Source: an uncultured Eubacteriales bacterium
Lineage (GTDB): Bacteria > Bacillota > Clostridia > TANB77 > CAG-508
Assembly (NCBI GenBank): GCA_902492015.1
Contig: CABUJR010000004.1
Coordinates: 1 to 64,000, forward strand
Length of the DNA: 64,000 nucleotides
Reading direction: 5' to 3'
The translations under genes and the position numbers were made by a program. Every line of letters starts with the position of its first letter. The stretch's first letter is position 1. Below, in pieces: positions 8,971 to 18,035 of the stretch. Under the pieces are notes generated by a model, which did not search any database, had not been told where the DNA came from, and saw only the letters and a program-made list of their open reading frames with translations.

Positions 8971-10275
8971 ATGGATATAAAAAGTGTCATTAGAAAGAAA
9001 AGACTAAGGGCAGAATTAACAAGAGATGAAATTAGATATTTTGTTGGAAAGTTAAATAAAGGAGAAATTTCTGAAGCTCAAGCAGCTGCTTTAATAAGTT
9101 ATATATATATTAATGGACTTACAGAAGAGGAAATTTTAAATTTAAGTGTCGCAATGGCAGAATCAGGAGATATGATAGATTTATCTGATATATCAGATAA
9201 AATAGTGGATAAGCATAGCACAGGTGGAATTGGAGATAAAGCTACAATATTACTTATGCCAATACTTGCAGCTTTAGATGTTCCTGTTGCAAAATTATCA
9301 AGTAGAGGATATGGAGTTTCTGGGGGTACTATTGACAAATTAGAATCAATTCCTGGATTTAAGACAGATCTAACTATAGAAGAATTTAAAAATAATATAA
9401 AAAATATAGGAGTATCAATTATAAATCAAGGTTTAAATTTTGCACCTGCTGAAGGCAAAATGTATAAATTAAGAAATGCAGTTGCATGTGAAAATAGTCT
9501 TCCAATAATTGCTGCTAGTTTAATGAGCTTAAAACTTGCAACGGGAAGTAATAAAATAGTTTTTGACATAACTTGTGGTAAAGGGACATATATAAGTAAT
9601 AAGGATGAAGCAAAAAGACTTGCTAAATTGCTAGTTAGACTAGGAAAAAGTTTAGAAAAAGATGTTGCTTGTGTTATTACTAATATGAATCAACCTTTAG
9701 GATATTCTATAGGTCATAATTTAGAGATGAAAGAAACAATTATGGCTTTAAGAGGAATTATATCAGAAGATTTAGGAAATGTAGTTGAAGCTTTAGGAAG
9801 CATTATGATTGCACTTGCAACACAAAATAAAGATTTAAATGAAAATGCAAGTAAAATAAAAGAAGCAATAAAATCAGGAGCAGCTTTTGAAAAATTTAAA
9901 GAATTAGTTGCTGCACAAGGTGGAAATACAGATTATGTAGATGATCCAGAATTATTTAAAACTTCAAAATACATTATGCCAGTATTGTCAACAGAATCAG
10001 GAACTGTAGAAGCTATTGATCCTGATATGGTAGGAAGTATAGCAGTTTATTTAGGGGCAGGAAGAATGAAAAAAGAAGGCGAAATAAATAGGACTGCAGG
10101 CATAACTTTAAACAAAAAAATAGGAGACCAAGTAACTGTTGGAGAGACTTTAGCATATATTCATACTGATGATGATTCAAAAGTTAATGGTACAACTCAA
10201 AATTTAAAAGACGCGTTTAAAATAACAAACAAAAAAATTAATTTAAATTCTAGAATTTTAGAAATTGTAAAATAA
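8971..10275 (+). CDS. pdp: Pyrimidine-nucleoside phosphorylase paralogue 1 (divergent active site)
   Basis: 434 residues of the thymidine/pyrimidine-nucleoside phosphorylase family, which split nucleosides with phosphate into base and sugar-1-phosphate. The phosphate site KHSTGGIGDK (about 78-87) and the SSRGYGVSGGTIDKLES signature (about 110) are present. In the base-binding helix, however, the pattern is AASLMSLKL. The lysine that normally follows Ser-x-x-Ser (Lys190 in the E. coli enzyme, by my motif alignment) is Leu. The glycine-rich turn is also unusual (CGKGTYI instead of GSGAFM). Substrate choice may differ from its neighbour. ATG 8971 is preferred over ATG 8962 because AAAGGA is then 8 bases away. 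Confidence 0.85.
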   Translation: MDIKSVIRKKRLRAELTRDEIRYFVGKLNKGEISEAQAAALISYIYINGLTEEEILNLSVAMAESGDMIDLSDISDKIVDKHSTGGIGDKATILLMPILAALDVPVAKLSSRGYGVSGGTIDKLESIPGFKTDLTIEEFKNNIKNIGVSIINQGLNFAPAEGKMYKLRNAVACENSLPIIAASLMSLKLATGSNKIVFDITCGKGTYISNKDEAKRLAKLLVRLGKSLEKDVACVITNMNQPLGYSIGHNLEMKETIMALRGIISEDLGNVVEALGSIMIALATQNKDLNENASKIKEAIKSGAAFEKFKELVAAQGGNTDYVDDPELFKTSKYIMPVLSTESGTVEAIDPDMVGSIAVYLGAGRMKKEGEINRTAGITLNKKIGDQVTVGETLAYIHTDDDSKVNGTTQNLKDAFKITNKKINLNSRILEIVK

Positions 10276-10288
10276 CGAGGAAAAATAT

Positions 10289-11587
10289 ATGAATATTGTA
10301 GATATAATTGAAGATAAGAAAAATGGGTATGAATTAACAGAAGAAGAAATAAAATATTTCGTAGAAAATTATACAAATGGACAAATACCAGATTACCAAG
10401 CTGCAGCTTTAATTATGGCTATATGTATAAATGGTATGACACAAGATGAAATATTAAGTTTAACTATGGCAATGGCAAATTCAGGAGATGTGTTAGATTT
10501 AAGTGATATATCAGACCGCATTGTTGACAAACATTCCACAGGAGGTGTGGGAGATAAAATAACTTTAATTGTTATGCCAATAATTGCTGCATTAGGAATT
10601 CCAGTTGCAAAAATGAGTGGAAGAGGTTTGGGAATAACAGGAGGAACAGCTGATAAGCTAGAATCAATTCCAGGATATAATATAAATTTGTCAATAGATG
10701 AATTTAAAAAGAATATTAAAGAAATTGGTATAAGCTTAATGAGTCAAACTTTAAATTTAGCTCCAGCAGATAAAAAAATATATGCATTAAGAGACACAAT
10801 AGGTTGCACAAGTAGTATACCACTTATTGCTTCTAGTATTATGAGTAAAAAGATAGCATCAGGAGCAAATTCAATAGTTTTAGATGTAACTTGTGGTAGC
10901 GGTGCTTTTATGAACAGTAAAGAAGAGGCAAGAAAATTAGCAAAAATGATGTCTTTAATAGGAAAATGGGCAAATAGAGAAACTGTCTGTGTATTAACTA
11001 ATATGGATGAACCTTTAGGTTATTCTGTTGGAAACTCTTTAGAAGTTATAGAAGCAGTAAAAGCATTAAAAGGCGAAATGGCAGAAGATGTTAAAGATGT
11101 AGTTTTAAATTTGTGTATGCAGATGATGTATTTATCTGGAAAATATACAAATATCTTAGAAAATAAACAAAAGGTAATGGAAGTAATAGAAAATGGAAAA
11201 GCTTTTGAAAAATTTAGAGAACTTGTAGAAAGACAAGGTGGAGATATATCTTATATTGATGATTTAGGAAAATTTGAAAAAGCCCCTATAATTACACCAG
11301 TTATTGCAGATGTTTCTGGGTATGTAGAAGAATTGGATGCAGGAAAAATTGGACATGCTGGGTTGAAATTAGGAATAGGTAGAATACATAAAGAAGATGA
11401 CATTGATTATAGAGTAGGAATGATATTTAATAAAAAAATTGGCGATTATGTCGAAAAAGGAGAGATATTAGCATATGTTCATGCAAATTCTGCAGATAAA
11501 GCCAATAGTTGTGTTGAAGATATAAAAAATGCTTATAAGTTTGGAAACAAAAAAATTTTGAAAAAGAATATTATAGAAATAATATAA
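10289..11587 (+). CDS. pdp: Pyrimidine-nucleoside phosphorylase paralogue 2
   Basis: 432 residues, clearly related over its full length to the gene 13 bases upstream, so a tandem duplication. Phosphate loop KHSTGGVGDK and signature SGRGLGITGGTADKLES match the canonical family. The base-binding stretch SSIMSKKIASG keeps the expected lysine, and CGSGAFM is canonical. It should therefore be the ordinary uridine/thymidine-cleaving enzyme of nucleoside salvage. The C-terminal biotinyl-like hammerhead domain, with IFNKKIGDYVEKGEILAYVH, is present. GAGGA precedes ATG. The aminopeptidase gene follows closely, suggesting one salvage/catabolic operon from rnhB onward. Confidence 0.92.
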   Translation: MNIVDIIEDKKNGYELTEEEIKYFVENYTNGQIPDYQAAALIMAICINGMTQDEILSLTMAMANSGDVLDLSDISDRIVDKHSTGGVGDKITLIVMPIIAALGIPVAKMSGRGLGITGGTADKLESIPGYNINLSIDEFKKNIKEIGISLMSQTLNLAPADKKIYALRDTIGCTSSIPLIASSIMSKKIASGANSIVLDVTCGSGAFMNSKEEARKLAKMMSLIGKWANRETVCVLTNMDEPLGYSVGNSLEVIEAVKALKGEMAEDVKDVVLNLCMQMMYLSGKYTNILENKQKVMEVIENGKAFEKFRELVERQGGDISYIDDLGKFEKAPIITPVIADVSGYVEELDAGKIGHAGLKLGIGRIHKEDDIDYRVGMIFNKKIGDYVEKGEILAYVHANSADKANSCVEDIKNAYKFGNKKILKKNIIEII

Positions 11588-11613
11588 ATACAAAAGTGAA
11601 AGGTGGTAAATTA

Positions 11614-13020
11614 ATGGAAAGTATGAGTGGAAAAGAGTTAAAAGATAAATTATTTGACTCAAAGAAAAATGGATGGTTTGATTTAAGTGACGAAGAATTA
11701 AAAAATATATTTCAATTCTCAGAAGAATATATGTATTTTTTAAATAATGCAAAAACTGAGAAAGAAATAGTACAAAGCTCTAAGGAAATTTTATTAAAAA
11801 ATGGGTTTGTAGATATTTCACAAAAAGAAGCTTTAGTTCCTGGAGATAAAGTATTTTATATAAATAGAGGAAGATGTTTATATGCAGCTGTAATAGGTAG
11901 CCAAAACATGGAAAATGGTTTAAATATTATTGCTGCTCATTGTGATTCTCCTAGAATAGATTTAAAACAAAATCCACTATATGAGGATGGAGAATTAGCA
12001 ATGTTAAAAACACATTATTATGGTGGAATAAAGAAATATCAATGGACTAATATTCCTTTAAGTATGCATGGAACTATAGTAAAACCAGATGGAGAAAAAA
12101 TTAATATTTGTATAGGAGAAAAAGAAGAAGACCCAATATTTACAATTTCAGATTTATTACCACATTTAGCAGGTGAGCAAATGGAAAGAAAGCTAAAAGA
12201 GGGGGTTCAAGGAGAAGAACTAAATATTTTAGCAGGAAGTATTCCTTATGAATGTGATGATGTACCAGAAAAAGTAAAATTAAATATTTTAAAATTATTA
12301 AATGAAAGATATGGAATAAAAGAAGTAGATTTTATAAGTTCAGAAATAGAATTTGTTCCAGCTTTTAAAGCAAAAAGTATGGGATTTGATTATAGTATGG
12401 TTGCAGGATATGGTCAAGATGATAAGGTTTGTTGCTATACTGCTTTAAGAGCATTTTTGAATGTAGAAAATCCAACGAAAACAGCTGTATGTGTTATGAC
12501 AGATAAAGAAGAAGTTGGTTTTAATGGTGTTACAGGAATGTTTACTAGAACATTTGAAACTTTTGTACTTGATATGCTTGAAAAAACAGGTAATACAAAG
12601 ATGAGTTCATTAGATAGAACTTTTTCAAATTCACAAGCAATTTCTGCTGATGTTGATGCAGCTTACAACCCAAATTATCCATCAGCATTTGAAAAAAATA
12701 ATACAGCTTTTTTTGGAAAAGGAGTAACACTTGTAAAATATACAGGTGCTAGAGGAAAATCTGGTGCTTCTGAAGCACCAGCAGAATTTGTGGCTAAAAT
12801 TAGAAAAGTATTTGATGCAGTTGGAGCTAGATATCAATCTTGTGAACTTGGGAAAGTAGATAAAGGTGGAGGAGGAACTATAGCTCTTACACTTGCAAAT
12901 AGAGGAATGGAAGTTGTTGATATTGGAGTTCCTGTTATGGGAATGCATTCACCTTATGAAATAACAAGTAAATTTGATATATACCAAGCATATAAAGGTT
13001 ATAAAGCTTTTTATAATTAA
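11614..13020 (+). CDS. M18 family zinc aminopeptidase
   Basis: 468 residues. Cytosolic dinuclear-zinc aminopeptidase of the aspartyl/LAP4 type, releasing N-terminal residues from peptides. Metal ligands are visible as AAHCDSPRIDLK (His, Asp), DKEEVGF (the catalytic Glu pair), SADVDAAYNP (Asp) and GMHSPYE near the C-terminus (His). The start is ATG 11614 with AAAGGTGG 7 bases upstream; the in-frame GTG at 11596 precedes that site. It closes the rnhB-phosphorylase gene group and is followed by a two-tier hairpin terminator. Confidence 0.92.
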   Translation: MESMSGKELKDKLFDSKKNGWFDLSDEELKNIFQFSEEYMYFLNNAKTEKEIVQSSKEILLKNGFVDISQKEALVPGDKVFYINRGRCLYAAVIGSQNMENGLNIIAAHCDSPRIDLKQNPLYEDGELAMLKTHYYGGIKKYQWTNIPLSMHGTIVKPDGEKINICIGEKEEDPIFTISDLLPHLAGEQMERKLKEGVQGEELNILAGSIPYECDDVPEKVKLNILKLLNERYGIKEVDFISSEIEFVPAFKAKSMGFDYSMVAGYGQDDKVCCYTALRAFLNVENPTKTAVCVMTDKEEVGFNGVTGMFTRTFETFVLDMLEKTGNTKMSSLDRTFSNSQAISADVDAAYNPNYPSAFEKNNTAFFGKGVTLVKYTGARGKSGASEAPAEFVAKIRKVFDAVGARYQSCELGKVDKGGGGTIALTLANRGMEVVDIGVPVMGMHSPYEITSKFDIYQAYKGYKAFYN

Positions 13021-13107
13021 ATTTAAAATGTTATCTATTATAATAATTATGTAAATAATATGTGTAAGAAACAAATTTTAAATTATATATTTTTTAAAAA
13101 ATATATT

Positions 13108-13154
13108 GAGGCATAAAACTATACTAAAATGACATAGTATAGAAATTATGCCTC
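13108..13154 (+). terminator. Terminator after the M18 aminopeptidase gene
   Basis: Outer stem GAGGCATAA (13108-13116) with TTATGCCTC (13146-13154), inner stem CTATACT/AGTATAG (13119-13125 with 13136-13142), then T-rich sequence. Confidence 0.85.
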
Positions 13155-13178
13155 TTTTACTTTTTAACTAAATATCTA

Positions 13179-13207
13179 TTTACATAATATTGGAAAAGTG
13201 CTATAAT
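13179..13207 (+). promoter_or_regulatory. Sigma-A promoter of the small membrane protein
   Basis: TTTACA (13179-13184), 17-base spacer, TATAAT (13202-13207), about 30 bases before the ATG at 13238. Confidence 0.7.
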
Positions 13208-13237
13208 ATTAATGTATTATAAAAAAGGAGAATTATT

Positions 13238-13435
13238 ATGTATTACTTAATTCCATTAGTATTAATATTTATAGCAGCAATAGTAAGAGCAGTTTCTTTA
13301 AGATATAAGTTAACAATATTTAGTAAAATAGCGACTTTAGTATTAGTTTTATCTGTACTTTGGTTTATATATGAATATTGTAAATATCAAGGATTTGATA
13401 TACTTGAATATGTACTTGAATTTTTCAAAATATAA
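13238..13435 (+). CDS. Small two-segment membrane protein
   Basis: 65 residues that I do not recognise. Two hydrophobic segments (about 2-19 and 28-48) are separated by a basic loop (RAVSLRYKL). AAAAGGAG lies 7 bases before ATG, and it has its own consensus promoter and terminator, so it is very likely expressed as a single-gene unit. Codon use matches its neighbours. Confidence 0.65.
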   Translation: MYYLIPLVLIFIAAIVRAVSLRYKLTIFSKIATLVLVLSVLWFIYEYCKYQGFDILEYVLEFFKI

Positions 13436-13441
13436 AAATTG

Positions 13442-13477
13442 AAAATAACTTTAAGAATTTTTTCTTGAAGTTATTTT
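13442..13477 (+). terminator. Terminator after the small membrane protein
   Basis: 16-bp stem (13442-13457 with 13462-13477, one G-U wobble), 4-nt loop, followed by T-runs. Confidence 0.9.
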
Positions 13478-13492
13478 TTTTATTTTTATTCA

Positions 13493-13522
13493 ATAGTAAA
13501 AATTTTTAAAAATTTTTACTAT
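13493..13522. repeat. 30-bp perfect palindrome upstream of the hydrogenase operon
   Basis: Perfect dyad centred between 13507 and 13508, outer arms ATAGTAAAAA/TTTTTACTAT. A second 14-bp palindrome, TTACAAATTTGTAA, is at 13572-13585. They are candidate operators for the hydrogenase genes. Neither fits the Rex consensus I know. The rest of the 350-base gap to hndA holds a possible TATAAT at 13640-13645 without a good -35 box. Confidence 0.5.
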
Positions 13523-13738
13523 ATGAATGTTTATTAAATATTGAATTAAAATATTTAAAATTAATTGATACTTACAAATTTGTAAAAAAATACTTGATAA
13601 AAAATGTCGTTTTTTGTAGCCAAAAACTTTTTACAATGATATAATCAAAATGGAATTTATACATAAAATTAAAATGAGAATTTTAATTTCTAGTGTGTTC
13701 ATTTTAAAATCGAAACTTTAATTTTAGTAGAAAGGAGA

Positions 13739-13759
13739 TATGTTAGAAAAACTAACATA
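13739..13759 (+). promoter_or_regulatory. Leader hairpin directly after the hndA ribosome site
   Basis: AAAGGAG (13731-13737) is followed after one base by an 8-bp hairpin TATGTTAG-aaaaa-CTAACATA. No in-frame start lies at normal distance from that Shine-Dalgarno. ATG 13771 would be about 12 bases away once the hairpin is folded, but it is in another frame from hndA. Confidence 0.6.
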
Positions 13760-13786
13760 GACATTGTAACATGGAAAATACAAGAT

Positions 13787-14260
13787 GTGACGGATGTAAT
13801 CGGAGAAGATCCAAAAATGCAAGAGATATTACAAAAATACGATAAAGACAAATCAAACTTAATTCAAATTTTAAATGAAGTTCAAGAATATTATGGATAT
13901 GTACCAGAAAAATCTCAACTTGCAATTTCTGAATATTTATCTATTCCAATGGCAGAAATTTATGGAGTAGTTACTTTTTATTCAAGATTTACCCTAAAAC
14001 CAAAAGGAAAATATCATATAGCTGTATGTTTAGGAACAGCATGTTTTGTAAAAGGTTCAGAAAAGATTTTAGATAGAGCAAAAGAAAGATTAGGAATAGA
14101 TGTTGGTGAAACTACAAAAGATGGCAAATTTTCTTTAGAGGCAACAAGATGTGTTGGTGCTTGTGGTTTAGCTCCAGTATTTACTGTAAATGATGAAGTA
14201 TATGGAAAAGCCACTGTTAAGATGATTGATGAAATTTTAGATAAATATATGGAAAATTAA
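13787..14260 (+). CDS. hndA: Hydrogenase NuoE-like [2Fe-2S] subunit
   Basis: 157 residues. Small thioredoxin-like [2Fe-2S] subunit of a trimeric soluble NAD(H)-linked [FeFe] hydrogenase (HndA/HydC, NuoE family). An N-terminal helical bundle (1-75, with NEVQEYYGYVPE) precedes the thioredoxin fold. The four cluster cysteines are in CLGTAC (about 85-90) and CVGACG (about 121-126). GTG 13787 is the only likely start in this frame, but it lacks a nearby Shine-Dalgarno. The strong AAAGGAG at 13731 is 49 bases away and followed by a hairpin, so the start, or a one-base frame change, is unresolved. First gene of the operon; hndC follows after 22 bases. Confidence 0.9.
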   Translation: MTDVIGEDPKMQEILQKYDKDKSNLIQILNEVQEYYGYVPEKSQLAISEYLSIPMAEIYGVVTFYSRFTLKPKGKYHIAVCLGTACFVKGSEKILDRAKERLGIDVGETTKDGKFSLEATRCVGACGLAPVFTVNDEVYGKATVKMIDEILDKYMEN

Positions 14261-14282
14261 AATTGAAAGGAAGGAGCTAAAA

Positions 14283-16142
14283 ATGAAGACATTAGAAGAG
14301 ATTAATAAAATAAGAGAAGAAAAGAGAAAAGAGTTAGATTTAAGAGTAAATACATCAGCTCAAACTTATGAAAAACATATTTTAGTGTGTCATGGAACAG
14401 GTTGTACTTCCTCTAAATCACCTAAAATAATAGAAAATTTTAGAAAAATTTTAGCTGAAAAAAACATAGAAAATGTAAGAGTAATTCAAACAGGTTGTTT
14501 TGGATTATGTGCTAAAGGTCCAATTGTAATTATCAGACCAGAAGATGTTTTTTATGCTATGGTAAAACCAGAAGATTGTGAAGAAATAGTTGAAAAGCAT
14601 ATTCAAAATGGTGAAATAGTTGAAAGATTACTTTGTAGAGATATAGATAATAAAGTTGTAAAAAAATTAGATGAATTAAACTTTTATAAAAAACAAAAAA
14701 GAATTGCACTTAAAAATTGTGGAGTTATAGACCCAGAAAATATAGATGAATATATTGCTTTTGATGGTTATAAAGCTTTAGAAAAAGTATTATTTAATAT
14801 GACACCAGATGAAGTTATTGATGAAGTTTCAAAATCTGGATTGAGAGGACGTGGTGGAGCAGGATTCCCTACAGGAAAAAAATGGTTATTTACAAAAATG
14901 GCAGAAGGAGATCAAAAATATGTTGTTTGTAATGCAGACGAAGGAGATCCTGGTGCTTTCATGGATAGAAGTATTCTAGAAGGTGATCCACATTGTGTTA
15001 TAGAAGCAATGATGATTGCTGGTTTTGCAGTAGGTGCAAATAAAGGATATATTTATGTTAGAGCAGAATATCCTATAGCTGTTAGTCGTTTTCAAAAAGC
15101 AATAGATAGTGCAAGAGAATATGGAATTTTAGGAAAGAATATTTGGAATTCCGGTTTTGATTTTGACTTAGAAATTAGACTTGGAGCAGGAGCTTTTGTT
15201 TGTGGAGAAGAAACAGCTTTACTTGAATCAATCGAAGGAAGAAGAGGTCAACCAAGATTAAAACCACCATTCCCAGCAAATGAAGGTTTATTTGGTAAAC
15301 CAACTTTAATTAATAATGTTGAAACTTATGCAAATATAACAAAAATTATTTTAAATGGATCAGATTGGTATTCTCAAATAGGAACTGAAAAGTCAAAAGG
15401 TACAAAAGTTTTTGCATTAGGTGGAAATGTAAACAATATAGGATTAGTTGAAGTTCCAATGGGTGTTACTTTAAGAGAAATTGTATATGATATAGGTGGA
15501 GGAATTCCTAATGGTAGAAAATTTAAAGCTGCACAAACAGGAGGACCTTCAGGAGGTTGTATTCCAGAAGAACACTTAGATACACCGATAGATTATGAAT
15601 CATTACAAGCTATAGGTTCAATGATGGGTTCTGGTGGATTAATAGTTATGGATGATTCAAAATGTATGGTAAATTTAGCTAAGTTCTATTTAGGTTTTAC
15701 AGTTGATGAATCTTGTGGAAAATGTACACCTTGTAGAATTGGAACTAAAAGATTATTAGAGATGCTTGAAAAAATAACTGATGGAAAAGGTGAAGAAGGA
15801 GACATTGAAAAATTAGAAAGATTATGTGTCAATATTAAAAATGCTTCAGTATGTGGTTTAGGTCAAACTGCACCAAATCCAGTTTTAAGTACAATAAAAT
15901 ATTTTAGAGAAGAATATAGAGAACATATAGATCATAAACAATGTAGAGCAGGAGAATGTAAAGCATTAATGAAGTTACATATTGACCCAGAACTTTGCAA
16001 GGGTTGTGGATTGTGTAAGAGAAATTGTCCAGTTGATGCAATTTCAGGAGATATAAAACAAACACATGTTATTGATACTGAAAAATGTATAAAATGTGGA
16101 ACTTGTATTACTAAGTGTCCATTCCATGCTATTAAAAGTTAA
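14283..16142 (+). CDS. hndC: Hydrogenase NuoF-like flavin/NADH-binding subunit
   Basis: 619 residues. Diaphorase subunit (HndC/HydB): binds NAD(H) and FMN and links them to iron-sulfur relays, the probable site of electron bifurcation in HydABC enzymes. Order: thioredoxin-like [2Fe-2S] domain (1-115, CHGTGCTSS and CFGLC); NADH/FMN domain with GRGGAGFPTG near 188; SLBB domain; [4Fe-4S] motif CGKCTPCRIG near 476; and a C-terminal 2[4Fe-4S] ferredoxin domain (CKGCGLCKRNCP near 571, CIKCGTCITKCP near 601). The HndB-like domain is thus fused at the N-terminus, which explains why no separate hndB is seen. GGAAGGAG precedes ATG. Confidence 0.95.
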   Translation: MKTLEEINKIREEKRKELDLRVNTSAQTYEKHILVCHGTGCTSSKSPKIIENFRKILAEKNIENVRVIQTGCFGLCAKGPIVIIRPEDVFYAMVKPEDCEEIVEKHIQNGEIVERLLCRDIDNKVVKKLDELNFYKKQKRIALKNCGVIDPENIDEYIAFDGYKALEKVLFNMTPDEVIDEVSKSGLRGRGGAGFPTGKKWLFTKMAEGDQKYVVCNADEGDPGAFMDRSILEGDPHCVIEAMMIAGFAVGANKGYIYVRAEYPIAVSRFQKAIDSAREYGILGKNIWNSGFDFDLEIRLGAGAFVCGEETALLESIEGRRGQPRLKPPFPANEGLFGKPTLINNVETYANITKIILNGSDWYSQIGTEKSKGTKVFALGGNVNNIGLVEVPMGVTLREIVYDIGGGIPNGRKFKAAQTGGPSGGCIPEEHLDTPIDYESLQAIGSMMGSGGLIVMDDSKCMVNLAKFYLGFTVDESCGKCTPCRIGTKRLLEMLEKITDGKGEEGDIEKLERLCVNIKNASVCGLGQTAPNPVLSTIKYFREEYREHIDHKQCRAGECKALMKLHIDPELCKGCGLCKRNCPVDAISGDIKQTHVIDTEKCIKCGTCITKCPFHAIKS

Positions 16143-16240
16143 TAATTAAGTTTTAAAACCAAAGATAAAAACAAATTTTATATATTAGTGTTAATAATAA
16201 AGTAGAGTTGTTTTTGTATCAAAAATAAGAGGAGGTTAAT

Positions 16241-17983
16241 ATGGTTAATTTAACTATAAATGGTATAAGTGTTCAAGTAGAAGAAGGAACAACAATTTTA
16301 GAAGCAGCTAAGAAAGTTAATATAGATATTCCTACATTGTGTTTTTTAAAAGATATAAATGAAATTGGTGACTGCAGAATGTGTGTAGTTGAGGTTGAAG
16401 GTAAAAGAGGTTTTGCAACATCATGTATTCAAAAAGTAGAGGAAGGTATGGTGGTAAAAACTAATACACCAGCAGTTATAGAAGCAAGAAGAATAGTTTT
16501 AGATTTAATTCTTTCAAATCATGATAGAGAATGTTTAACTTGTACTAGAAATGGTACCTGTGAATTACAAAAATTAGCTGAAGAATTTTATGTAGATGAA
16601 ATAAAATATAAAGGTGATAGAAATAAACATGAAATAGATGACAAATCACCTGCAATAGTAAGAGATTTTAATAAATGTATTTTATGTAGAAGATGTGTTG
16701 CAACTTGTAAGAAAGTTCAAGGAATAGGAGCTATAGACTGTACAGAAAGAGGTTTTGCTTCAACTATTTCTACATATAAAAATAAAAGTTTAAATGATGT
16801 AAATTGTACTTTTTGTGGTCAATGTATTGAAGCATGTCCAGTTGGAGCTTTAAAGGAAAAAGATGCAACAGCAGCTGTTTGGAAAGCATTAAGAGATGAA
16901 GATAAATATGTAGTAGTTCAAACAGCACCAGCAGTTAGAGTTGCACTTGGTGAAGAATTTGGAATGGAAATAGGAACAAATGTAAAAGGTAAAATGGTAT
17001 CTGCCTTAAAACATTTAGGCTTTGATAAAGTTTTTGATACTAATACAGGAGCTGATTTTACTATTGTAGAAGAAGGAACAGAATTTTTAGATAGATTTAA
17101 AAATGGTGGAACTCTTCCAATGATAACATCTTGTAGCCCTGGTTGGGTAAGATATTTAGAATTAAATTATCCAGAATTAATTCCAAATTTATCTTCATGT
17201 AAATCACCACATCAAATGTTTGGAGCTCTTATAAAATCTTATTATGCAGAAAAAAATAATATAGACCCAAGTAAAATATTTATGGTTTCTGTTATGCCTT
17301 GTATAGCTAAAAAGTTTGAGGCTACAAGAGATGATATGGCAGGAGCAGGTTATCCAGATGTGGATGCTGTACTTACAACAAGAGAACTTGCAAGAATGAT
17401 TAAACAAGCTCATATAGACTTTGTTCACTTAGAAGATTCTGGTTTTGACAGTCCTATGGGTGAAGCAACAGGTGCTGCAGCAATTTTCGGAACAACAGGT
17501 GGTGTTATGGAAGCTGCATTAAGAACTGTTCAAGAAAAATTAACAGGAAATCATTTTGAAAAATTAGAATATGAAGCTGTTAGAGGACAAGAAGGAATAA
17601 AAAGAGCTAGTGTAAACATGAACGGAACTGAAGTAAAAGTTGTAGTAGCTTCTGGATTAAAAAATGCACAAATAATCATGGATGAAATAAAAAGTGGTAA
17701 AGCTGATTATCAATTTGTTGAAATAATGGCATGTCCTGGAGGATGTGTAATGGGAGGAGGTCAACCTATTAGAACTTCAAAAGAACGTGCAAGTATTGAT
17801 ATTAGAGCTAAAAGAGCAAATGCTTTATATGATATTGATGAGAAGAGTATAATAAGAAAATCTCATGAAAATCCAGTGCTTAAAAAAATATATGAAGAAT
17901 ATTTAGGAGAAGCCGGAGGTCATAGAGCACATGAACTATTACATACAAGTTATGTAGAAAGAGAAAAATATAAATTGGACTAA
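16241..17983 (+). CDS. hndD: [FeFe] hydrogenase catalytic subunit, HndD/HydA type
   Basis: 580 residues. Reversible H2-forming enzyme, likely coupling NADH and ferredoxin oxidation to H2 release during fermentation. Domains: N-terminal [2Fe-2S] (CFLKDINEIGDCRMC), His-Cys3 cluster (HDRECLTCTRNGTC near 92), two [4Fe-4S] (CILCRRCVATC and CTFCGQCIEAC), then the H-cluster domain. The H-cluster motifs are TSCSPGW near 295, MPCIAKKFE near 352 and MACPGGCVMGGG near 496, and a small-subunit-like tail follows. All signature residues are intact. It ends with a long strong terminator. The 98-base gap after hndC has its own AGGAGG site but no clear promoter. Confidence 0.96.
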   Translation: MVNLTINGISVQVEEGTTILEAAKKVNIDIPTLCFLKDINEIGDCRMCVVEVEGKRGFATSCIQKVEEGMVVKTNTPAVIEARRIVLDLILSNHDRECLTCTRNGTCELQKLAEEFYVDEIKYKGDRNKHEIDDKSPAIVRDFNKCILCRRCVATCKKVQGIGAIDCTERGFASTISTYKNKSLNDVNCTFCGQCIEACPVGALKEKDATAAVWKALRDEDKYVVVQTAPAVRVALGEEFGMEIGTNVKGKMVSALKHLGFDKVFDTNTGADFTIVEEGTEFLDRFKNGGTLPMITSCSPGWVRYLELNYPELIPNLSSCKSPHQMFGALIKSYYAEKNNIDPSKIFMVSVMPCIAKKFEATRDDMAGAGYPDVDAVLTTRELARMIKQAHIDFVHLEDSGFDSPMGEATGAAAIFGTTGGVMEAALRTVQEKLTGNHFEKLEYEAVRGQEGIKRASVNMNGTEVKVVVASGLKNAQIIMDEIKSGKADYQFVEIMACPGGCVMGGGQPIRTSKERASIDIRAKRANALYDIDEKSIIRKSHENPVLKKIYEEYLGEAGGHRAHELLHTSYVEREKYKLD

Positions 17984-17985
17984 GG

Positions 17986-18014
17986 AAAATGGGTGAAAGT
18001 ATTTCACCCATTTT
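17986..18014 (+). terminator. Terminator of the hydrogenase operon
   Basis: 13-bp perfect stem (17986-17998 with 18002-18014), 3-nt loop, T-run TTTTTTCTTTT. Confidence 0.92.
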
Positions 18015-18035
18015 TTCTTTTATGATTGTTGAAAT

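Noticed and set aside
13771..13845. 24-codon frame starting MENTRCDGCN as the hndA N-terminus or a zinc-binding leader peptide
   Set aside because: It ends at TAA out of phase with hndA. Without resequencing it cannot be claimed as a gene; kept as a finding about the start.
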